From NCBI GenBank assembly GCA_028622995.1, contig JAJQJQ010000008.1, forward strand, positions 4,650,001 to 4,714,000: a stretch of DNA of 64,000 nt. Reading direction: 5' to 3'. The translations under genes and the position numbers were made by a program. This document shows, piece after piece, positions 51,433 to 61,600 of the stretch. Origin of the DNA: Panagrolaimus kolymaensis. Its lineage: Eukaryota; Nematoda; Chromadorea; Rhabditida; Panagrolaimidae. Under the pieces are notes generated by a model. It saw nothing but the letters and a program-made list of their open reading frames with translations, was not told the DNA's origin and ran no database searches. How positions within the stretch are numbered: position 1 is the first letter of the stretch; each line of letters begins with the position of its first letter.

Positions 51433-54400
51433 ATGTTTGATAGCGATGATGAAGAAAATTATACGGAGATGTCTTCATCTCAACCAATGGAAGCTTATCC
51501 ACCGCCACCTCCTCCACAACAACGACAACCAGCGGCTGCACCTGCACCTCGATATAATCCTCCTCCTCAATCAGAACCATCACGAGCAGCTTGGACTACA
51601 GCTGTGAAACGACAACCTCAACCATCATTTAATAATAATGTAACTCGACGATCTCCATCATTTATTGGAGATGAAGTGGATCCGTTTTATGATTATCCTG
51701 GTGCAATAGTTTATAATGGTTTTATTGTAACAGCAGAAATACCACAAAGAGTTTCAAGAGAATTTTCATTTTATGTTTTTTGTCAAGAAAATCAAGTGAT
51801 TTATGGAATTCCTAGGAGACTTACAACCCCGCCGCCTAGATTAAAATTAAATCATGAACAACGATGGAGAAAACAATGGGATTTAGAATTTGGTAGAAAA
51901 GTGGAATTTATTTTAGATCAACATCAACGAGTGTTAACATATAAAAAAGGTTCATCGGATTTAGTTGTAGCTGAAGTTATTGATGGAAGAAATTGTGTAA
52001 GTACATAAACCAAAATTCATCAAAGTTTTAACCCCAAATATTTGTATGTTTAATTTTAGTTCCGCTTAAATTGCGTTTTTGATCAAGAATTATCTAAAGC
52101 ATTTTGTATTGAATTTGGCCAATCTGTATTAACTCAACCTTTAATGGAATATTATCCAAATCTTGTATATGAATGTTTAATAGTTTTTGATGAAAATCGA
52201 GTCTTTCAACAGCGAACTGCATTTGGAATTTATAAAGTTTTATCCGTTGCTGCTGATCAAAGTTTAACTTTTGCTTCTGTAAGTTTTATCCATACATTCA
52301 AACTTACTTTATTGAATCAAAATTTTTTTAGACATGGGCCGAAAATGATCCAAATTTTCATGGTTTAGCTGATGATGTTGCAGAATTAAAAGATAATGAA
52401 AATTTTAAAGCTAATGTTTCTGGGTTTTGTTATTCGGACCTTGATGTGCTTCATATAAATTCACATGAAACTTTACCCATTATGTTTGGAGTTAATTGGG
52501 AAAAGGAAGCAAAAATTGGAGCATTATTTCAAATGGATTATGTTAAACATCCGCTTGAAAAAATGTATATTGTTACAGCTACTTATCGACATGAAACACC
52601 ATTGAAATATTTAGAAATTCAAAATAAAGTTTATATTGTAAGTTGATGCTTGATTTGGTTTAGCGGAAATGAACGCACTAAAAGAGAATGTCGCTGGCAA
52701 CAGTAAGATGCAAGCCTTTAACGCTTACGTATAGCTTTTAGAATAATTTTGAAATTGAAAAATAGCTTTTTTTTAGCTTTACCTGAACCTTTGACTTACC
52801 ATTCATTTTTCAGTTTGAAATCAAACTTAATGTTTTCATGAACCAATATGGTTATTTCCATCATGAAAAACTTGGAATGATTGCTGATCCAAAAGGTTGT
52901 TTAAGATTTTTACCATATGCTCATAATCGAGATGTGGATGAAATCCCAGTTCGAGTAAAAGTATCTCGAACTGCACCAGCCAAATTTGAAGTGTACGAAT
53001 TAACAGAAGATGGTCAAAGACTTGCAAGACAATCCGAACCATCAATATTTGAATCGGATGGTTTATTATATAATTGTAAAATGGGAAAATTATATTCATT
53101 ACACTATCCTAGCCTTGATTTACGTATTGCTGAATCACAAAGGTCAAAATTTGAATTTGGTGATTTTGTTGTTGGAAAGTTTAAACGCGCGAATCCATTT
53201 GATGAAACAAAAAATTATTATGTTTCGGTGAATATTCGAAAAAGTGACAATTCTAGTGTTAGACGTAAACAAATTAATGATACTTATGGATTGGTAAGAT
53301 CTCACTTTTAAGAATTTATATAATCAAAGCTTTTTAGATGGTTATAAAAGCTCAAAAAATTAAATATCAAGCCCCGTTATCTCAAAAATTAATCAAAAAA
53401 GGCCACGCTTATGATGTTCCAACATTTCCTAAATATAATTATTATTTTCAAAATTATTGGGAAGCTTCAAATGGTGGACTTATTTCAGGAACTAATGGAA
53501 GAATAAATTCTCAAGCTGAAACTCTTTGGATGATTGTTGAAACAAATATAAAGAAAAATTCTCAAACAGTTTTTAATTTTGTTGATAAAGCTTCTCCGGG
53601 TGGAACGATGGATGATGATACATTAAATGTAAGCTTCTTTGTGAGCATTTGATAGATGGATTCTGAGAATTTTCTTTACTGTAGTTATTTAACTATTTAT
53701 TTTTTTTAGCTGGACAAAAATATTTCATTAAAGAATCATGTTGAAAAACAATTACAAATTCGTGAAGAAAATATTGAAACTTTGGTTGATTTTGAAACTG
53801 ATGAGCCTCAAATTACTGAAACCATTGATCATCCTCTTCCACAACCTGAATTCCCACAAGTTCAAAGACCTCAACAATCTGAAGTTTACTTAACTCCAAG
53901 ACAATCTATTTCCCCAACTTTAACAGATCGAGCAGGACAAAGTAATACTTCAATTTCTATGCCTTCTCAGCAATCAATTCAACAATCGGAAAGATTTTTA
54001 TCAAATAAAGCAGCTACTCAGGTTTGTCCAATTCATGTTTTAGATATTTTTTAGTTATTAAAACTTTAATTTCAGCCTTCATCATCATCTTCTGGTTCTT
54101 CAACAAACCATCCACCCCAAAGACAAAGTAAAAAAGCATTAGTAGCAAATTCAGCTCAACAACTTCAAAAAGCCACAGAAAGAATTGGACGAATGACGAT
54201 TGAAGTTGAACCTCCTCGTCGTTCAGCAGCTCCACAACTTGGCCGTCCCCGATTCAGAAATCAATTTTTATATGAACGAAATTATGAAATTGAAAAAACT
54301 TTTGCAGAATTTATAAATAAAATTGAAAGCTTTCTTCATAATCCACCAACTTCCAAACCTCAAATTTCCATTAAAAAATCAAAGAATGATAATGAAAAAG

Positions 54401-54441
54401 TGTTACCTGAATTTGAAGAACTTGTTGCATATTTTTTATAA
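51433..54441 (+). CDS. Large protein of unknown function, seven exons
   Basis: Seven exons (51433-51996, 52060-52278, 52332-52637, 52814-53293, 53338-53628, 53710-54021, 54076-54441) give 845 residues. I do not recognise the family. The N terminus is acidic (FDSDDEENYTEM), followed by a Pro/Gln-rich stretch (YPPPPPPQQRQP) to about residue 75. Residues about 80-625 are folded-looking, rich in Phe, Tyr and alternating hydrophobic residues, suggesting several beta-rich domains (for example FYDYPGAIVYNGFIVTAEIP, FYVFCQENQVIYGIPRRL, and GYFHHEKLGMIADPKGCLRF). Residues about 660-790 are Gln/Ser/Pro-rich and probably disordered. The tail is charged. No signal peptide or membrane segment is visible. 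All six introns fall between codons (phase 0). It lies between the two inverted histone arms. The gene has normal splice sites and no breaks. Confidence 0.85.
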
Positions 54442-54582
54442 ATTTCATATTATTTTTTAGTTATTGAAATCTTTCAAACGAAAATATTGTTATGCATAAT
54501 AAAGACATGAATCCAAAACTTTTTATAAATCATCTTGTTTTTCCTTTAAAAAACTGTAATAACATTTGAAAAGATAATTTTG

Positions 54583-55866
54583 AGGGTATTTTTATTGTTG
54601 GTTTTTATCAATGAAGAAAATCGGTGACAAAAAAGTTCACAATATCTAGGTAGATTGATTTTAATATGTATAAAAAGCAAGCTAAGACAAGCCAAAGCAA
54701 CTCCCATTCATATTTCTTTTGAATGGTGAGTATCAAAAGCATAAAGATTTGACCGTTTCTGTTTACTCCAATTCTCGTCATTTTTCTTAAATCAAGAAAA
54801 AATAACCAAACTATGAATCAATCGTTTGTCAAAGAAAAAGGAAGTAAAAAATTTTGAAATTACAATGATAAAATAACAAAGGATAATGAAAAATATTTGT
54901 GAAGTAAGTCCAAAGCATTAACTCCGATAAACATTTAATCACGATGCTATGACTAATCTACCTAATAGTTTACTTATTATTCGAACTGATTGTTGCTAAT
55001 TTAAAACAAATTCCTCTAAACATAGCTCCTTTTCAAATCAATCGAACCAAAAATAAACAAGAAATTTATTCAAACAAAACATCAAACAAAAAAACATGTA
55101 AACAAAAAAAAGAACAATAAAATAAAAAGAGAAGAAGGCATCATAAGTTCTTGAAGATTCTTCTATCCACCAAAACCATAAATAGTCTTTCCTTGGCGCT
55201 TGAGAGCATAAACGACATCCATAGCGGTGACAGTCTTGCGCCTTGCATGTTCACAGTAAGTGACGGAATCACGGATGATGTTTTCGAGGAAAGTTTTGAG
55301 AACACCACGAGTTTCTTCATAGATGAGACCAGAAATGCGCTTGACACCACCACGACGAGCAAGACGACGAATAGCAGGTTTGGTGATACCTGAAAATGAA
55401 AAGAATGATAAAAAAAAGAGATATACAAAAGAAGAAGCAAACATACCTTGGATGTTATCACGAAGAATCTTGCGATGACGTTTGGCTCCACCTTTTCCCA
55501 ATCCTGAAAAACGAACAGATGAATTAACAAGAACAGAAAATTACCAAATAAAATAAATACCTTTACCACCTTTGCCACGACCAGACATGTTGAAGTTGTT
55601 GAGGGTTTACGGATCAAGGATGATAGAAGATTTAAAGTTGATAGTTGAGATAGTTGACGACAGCTTTCAGAAAAAACTAAAAAGTTTAGGAACTGAAGAA
55701 AATTGAATGAAAGCTTTGAGCAAAAACGCAAGAAGAAAAGAAATTAAAATGGCGCCAAAAAATGTGTGAAACCATAAGAAAATAGCGGTGAGAACCCGAA
55801 TATGCGGGATGTTTAAAAAAGGGCTGAAAGCAACAAAAAAAAAAATGAGTTTAGCTTTCAAAGTTT
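54583..55866. repeat. Right arm of the inverted duplication carrying histone H4
   Basis: Reverse-complement partner of about 46075-47338. Coding sequence is nearly identical, while introns and flanks have more differences, for example a longer first intron and small indels near 54600. Conserved flank on the 3' side reaches well past the poly(A) signal, so the duplicated unit was not just the gene. Confidence 0.92.
55163..55588 (-). CDS. H4: Histone H4, copy B (inverted copy of A)
   Basis: Three exons on the minus strand (55588-55561, 55503-55447, 55389-55163) with exon lengths 28, 57 and 227 nt exactly as in copy A, encoding the same 103-residue protein with the same unusual substitutions (V21I, V60T, V65I, A69S, T73C, K77R, R95K, L97I). 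Intron 1 is slightly longer than in copy A. The poly(A) signal TTTATT (AATAAA on the coding strand) is at 55065-55070. Coding sequence is more alike than the flanks, which suits purifying selection or gene conversion between the arms. The gene points toward the unknown gene, so 3' ends converge. Confidence 0.95.
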
Positions 55867-56109
55867 TTGAGATGATGAAAATGAAAAAAAGCTAAATCTG
55901 CTTATAAAGTAATTCTTTGATGTTCATATATATTTAAAATTGTTTTATTTAATAAATTTTATCCGATAAGAAATAACAAAATAACATTAATTTTTTGTTT
56001 TGTTTAGATGTTTATTATTAAAAACTCTAATTTATTTTAAACCAAATACATGAATATTTTTACTTTAATATTTTTCTAAAATAAATTAAAATTGAAAATT
56101 AGCGAAAAT

Positions 56110-58668
56110 TTAAATCTGTTGAATAAAAAACATTGAACAAATAAAAGAAACCATGATTGAAATGAATGATAATGAAGCGATTGAAGGAGGTGCACCACTT
56201 GTTGTTGTTGGTGCAGAAATTGCAGTTGTCGGTGGGTTTGTTGCAGAAGTTGGTGTCGTTGAAGCTATTGTGATTGGGGATGTTGTATTACTAGTTATTG
56301 GAGGTGTTTGAGTTGGATTAGTTCCAGTTGATGAATTAGTTGGTTGTTGAGTTGGTCCTGAATGTGGGGATGTAGTTGGTGGAGGAATTGGAGTTGTGCC
56401 AGTGTTTTTGGTGGTAGGGCCTGTATTTGTTGTTATGGTTGGGCTTGTATTTGTTGTTATGGTTGGGCTTGTATTTGTTGTTGTTGGGCCTGTATTTGTT
56501 GTAGTAGTACCTGTGACTGTGGTGGTAGTAGCTGTTGTTGTAGTTGTAGTTACAGTAGTTGTTGTAGTTCCTGTTGGAATTGTTGGTAGAGTAGTAGCAA
56601 TTATTGATGGAGGTTCGAATGCTGGTTTCAAAGCTTTTCTTGCAAGTGATACAGAAATTGGTTTTCCAATTTCAGCGTTATTTATAAAATTTGAGAATAA
56701 TTGCAAAGATGGACCAGGACGATCTGCAGCAACAAAGGTTCCAGCGCCCTAGAAAATTTTACTCTTTTTATTTCTCAAACTTTTACCACATTACTTACTT
56801 TAACTGTAACCAAATCCAAATGAACTTTTTGATCTCTGAAATACCAGTTTTTTTTAAACCCGGCTTCAACTTGTCGACCATTAGGTCCAGGTCTTTGATA
56901 AGTCCACTTAGATCGTTTTAATTTCATTTCAGCACCTAATGTTGAGACTAAAGTTTCAGCAAAATATTCAGCTTCCAATGTAATTACATCAAGATCCACA
57001 TCACCATTATATAGCATAACTCGGAATGGATCAGTTGAATTACGTTTTTGGATATATTGAGATTTAAAAAGTGCAATAAAGGTATCAGACATATCATTGA
57101 CATAATCGTTATCATAACTTGGATGGTGGGCATAATTTAATGTGGTACTGAAATGGTAAAATTTTAAAGTAGAAACAAGATGTTTGGGAGGCAGTATACT
57201 TACTTGCAATAATCAAATTGATGAATATAATCAGGAATATGCAAAGCATCCCGGACACTTCTTTGATTTAAATATTTTGTAACTGCATCAACCATATAAC
57301 ATTGGAATCCACCGTTGGAATCAGTGGATTTGTAATTCATTCGAGTCTAAACACACATTTATTTTTCTATAACAATTTTTTTTATAAAAATTATGAAACT
57401 TACAAATTGACTAACAAAAGCAGCTTTAGCTGAAAATCGATGATTTTTAAAGAATTTAGAATTTTCTGCAACATGTTTAGCGGCTGTTGTGACAGAACCA
57501 AATGATTTATTATTAAATCCATAACAATCTTGATACATATTATAAATTCCTAAGCTACTTTGATGTTGTCTTTGGGTTGCAAGATATGAAGCGATTTCCC
57601 CACAAGTTCTATTATTTCCATTTGATTCTCCATCAGGAAGGAGATAACTTGTGATATTACAATATATGGTATTTTGAGGTTGGCAACAAGTTCGAAGGGT
57701 AATCCATTGCCTAAAAAAATGGAATGTTTTAGGGAAAATTTTTTTAGTTGTTTACTCTTTGCTTAATTGTCCATGGAAATACATGAAATCACCTCGATGA
57801 GCAAGCTAAAAATTTAATTGGCAAAATTATTGTTTTAACTGCCATAAAAAAATGCTAGCTTACATTCCATTTATTCGATAATCTTCCATTACCAATAAGA
57901 ATGCCTCGGAAATTAAGTTTAGTGGTACCACCATTTTCAATCAAATCCGCAATTTGTTTAGCAACGAGTGGAATTAAAACTCCACCATAATTTTCTCCAC
58001 CAATATAAATATCTCGATTTGCATAGCTTTTGAAAGTCATTAACCAATTTGTTATTGCTGAAACTGCATCTTGGGCATTCTAAAATTAAATAATATTTTT
58101 ATTTATTTGTTTATTAAATTTTGGATCAAAGAAATTTAGTTACTTGATCATCAGGGAAATCAGTATCTTGATTAACGGCATCATCTTGAAAACTAAAACC
58201 AACACCACGAGGAACTTCTAAAAATACCATAGAAGCTTGTTTATTCCATGAAAAAACATTTTCGTATAATGTTTGGCCATCGGGATTAGGCCTGAATGGA
58301 CCCATTTCGCTTAACATTGATGCAATCGAAGAACAACCAAAATCACCAGTTATCCAAAAAACTAATGGATCTTTAGTTGGATCATTTTGAGATTCAACAA
58401 ACCAATAATGAATATAACTGCCTGGTTTTGATCCAGGCAAATATCCAGAATGTTGATTAAAATTTGGATTGAAAGTTAAACCAGGAAGGTCGAAAACCAT
58501 TGAAGCTTCACGATTGGTACTTGTGTCATATGGAAGTGGAGCCACTGTGGCATTTGGAAGCATATCTCGTGGTTTTACAAGGGAATATGGTAGTGGAGTA
58601 TCATAATCGTTATCGTTAATAAAATTGTAAATCATTTGAAGTGTTGGTGCAGGTCGATCAAGGGGAAC
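56110..58668 (-). other. S10 module 4, degenerate pseudoenzyme, plus Thr-rich stalk and hydrophobic tail
   Basis: Exons 58668-58144, 58079-57864, 57805-57756, 57710-57404, 57346-57204, 57147-56799 and 56748-56110. The fold is kept but active-site positions are lost: ITGDFGCSS in place of [16 protein letters not shown] in place of GESYGGVY (Ser to Asn), and [13 protein letters not shown] in place of [13 protein letters not shown] (His to Thr). The basic mid-module insert is also missing. After about 56640 a Thr/Pro/Ser-rich stalk with short repeats ([16 protein letters not shown]) suggests dense O-glycosylation. The chain ends in a 20-residue hydrophobic segment. Confidence 0.88.
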
Positions 58669-61600
58669 CTAAAAACGAAATTGTAAATTTCAAAAAAAAA
58701 GCTATCTAAACAAAAATTTGCAAATTTTTCAATTCACTTACTAAATGTCCGCCACCTTTGATTGTTAACATATCAATTTTAACATTTCTTCCTCTAAATT
58801 TCTTTTGAAATCCAGCTACTCTTGGATCCCAATTATAACCTGTATCATCAACATATTTATAATGCCATGGCTTTCTTGCCATAACAGGCATTAATTCATG
58901 ATTAAATGCTAAACGTTCAATAAACCATTCATCACCTTTAAATTGGCATGCCATATCTGCATCACCGTTATAAATGAGAATTTTAAGTGGATAATTGCTT
59001 CCAATAATACTATTAAAAACTGGGGTTGTATCATTATGAAGTTGAACGTAGTTTTCGTTAATGTCATCACTGAAAAAAAAGAAATGGATTTAAAAGTAAG
59101 GGGTTTAGTTAATGGGAAAGGCTCACTTGCAATCTTGCCAAGCTGGTAAATTAGGAATATTCACATGAAGAGCGCTTCGAACATCATTTCGATTTAGATA
59201 ACTTACCGAAGCGTCATCTTGATAACAATAAACTCCTCGAAAAGCATCAGTTGAATCTTTATTTAACAATTTCTAAAATTTTGTTATTTATAACTTTTAA
59301 CCTTTTGTGTTTCTCTGAATAACGAACCGCCATATCAACAAAATTAAAATTTTGTGCTAACATTTGTCCAGGTTTATTTGAAATTTCTACACTTCGTTTA
59401 CTTCGCTTTCGAACATTATTATTGTTGTTATTATTAGTTGATAATCCTGTGTTATTGTATGGTGGATTATAACAATCTTGGTAGGTGTTATAAACATCAT
59501 TTCTGGAAATCACATATTCGTTTAACGACTCTATGGATGCAAATAATTTAAAGCTTACAGAGTTTCCCAAACCATTAAGAAACCATATTTTTCAACATAT
59601 TGTCCACATCGATAAATAGTATCATTATCACTTTGAATGCCATGAGCGTTACCATGATTATCAACAGTGACATATTGAGTAAAATCACATGGAGTTAGAT
59701 AACCGGGAATTTGTTGAGTATTTCCAGGACAACATCTTGAAATGTTTAAAAAGGTTCTAAAAATTTATCTATCTTTTTTTTTTTTCAAAAATGCTACTAT
59801 GAAACTTACGGATAATCAAAAACTCCGCGATAATAAAGTAAATTAATGGCTGAACTAATTTGAAGTAATTCACTCATTTCACCATTTCCAATTGCAATGC
59901 CTTTGAAATTAATGTAAGTCAAATTTTCAGTCTAAAAATATTATTAATTTTAAACCATTTTTATTCAACCGCTTAAAAATCACTAACGTTAATAGCTTTA
60001 ATTAAACCATCAGTAAGGGTTGGAATATAAACTCCACCATATGATTCACCAGTAATATAAAAGCTTCGATTATGATATTCTTCATATCGATCAAAAAAGG
60101 CTTTAATTGCAAGGACATTATTTTCAGCGGTCTGCAAAAAAAGAATAATAAAAAACACGAAATAAAAAAAGGTTGATGACATACGTAAGTATCATTGTAT
60201 GAATCAGTTGATGGAACTTCAGCTTCAGCGGTGCTATATGAAAATCCAACACCTCGAGGTGATTCAAGGAAAAATACATTACCAGCCTAAAAAAGATAAC
60301 TTTCATGAAAGTTGTTAGCAACAGAGAGTCTCCTCATGATCAATTTTAAAACAGAAGAAAAAATTGGATTTAATAAAAATGAAAAAATTAATAATTGCGT
60401 ATTTTTTGTGGTCAGAGTTCCAAACATTTGTGTAGTTTATAAAATCAACTTACTTTGGTCCAAGCGAAAGGATTTTCCAATAAATTATTTCCATCTTTCG
60501 ATGGTCGAATAGGTCCAAGTTCATTAATCAAACCACCAAGGGAAGAACATCCAGGTCCACCATTTAACCAAAGAATAAGTGGAGCTGTTTCAGGATTAAA
60601 TGGAGTTTCGATCAACCAATAATGTAAGAATACACCTTTATTAGCTTCAAGATAACCCGAATAATGTTTAGAATTTTGGAATGTTATTCCAGGAAGAGAT
60701 TTAACAAAATCATTTTCTTTGCTTCCTGGTGGTGGACGGAATGGATCAGGTCGAACTTCACGTTTGGTTCGTTTTATTTCATCTGGTGTACCTTGAAGGA
60801 TGCCTTTAGCTTTACGGAATGCTCCAACTCTTTGGGTTATTGTTATATTTGTTAACTGAAAATTATTGGTTGTTAGCCAATTTTGATTTAAAGCAATTTG
60901 TTTCATGAATGAAAAATTTTTAAATTGATTTTGAGTTACTTTTCTTCGGCAAACAAATAAGTTTATTAAATTTTGTTTAATTACTCACCATTTCTTGAAT
61001 TCGATATTGGCGTTTTAATGGTGTATTATCAGTGTTATAAGCCATGGGTAAAGATAAATCTCGATCATTAAAGAAATTTGAAATCATTTGCATCGCTGGT
61101 CCTGGACGATCCATAGGAACCATATGTCCTGCACCTTTCACAGTGACAAGATTAATTTTAACATTTTGTGCTGCAAATTGTTTCATATATCCAGCTATTT
61201 CATTTCGATAATGCCATTCATCGTATGCTTTAGTTGTGACTAAACCCCATCGTTGTGCTATGCCTTCAACGAACCATTGATCACCAATAAAATTGCATGC
61301 CTAATAAAAGTTTTTTATATAAACGTATTTTGGGTTTGGGGAATCTTACATAATCTGTATCACCATTGTAAATTAAAATTTTAATTGGGTATTGTGAAGT
61401 TAAAATTCGATCGAAGAAAATTCCGGTGTCATTGTATTGTCGATTGTAGTTTTCATTAATGTAATCACTGTAAAGAAAGTCACAACAATGTTGTAAAAAC
61501 AAAGCAATTCTGGTCTGCGTGATAAAGAAATTTTTTTTTCATTGGGAATGTGCATAAATGTTTCAAACAGTGGCAACGCAACAAAACTTCGTGAAGAAAA

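Noticed and set aside
56362..56752. Cys- or Val-rich + strand frames
   Set aside because: They are antisense shadows of the Thr-rich stalk of the carboxypeptidase gene.
59301..59328. Donor at 59301 or a 22-nt intron at this junction
   Set aside because: The first gives a frame with a stop, the second is too short for splicing. The GTTCGT donor at 59327 gives a 55-nt intron and keeps phase.
60445..60906. Separate gene starting at ATG 60906
   Set aside because: A good acceptor (AATTTTCAG) at 60856 continues the upstream exon in phase 0, and no signal peptide follows this ATG, so it is treated as part of the multi-module gene.
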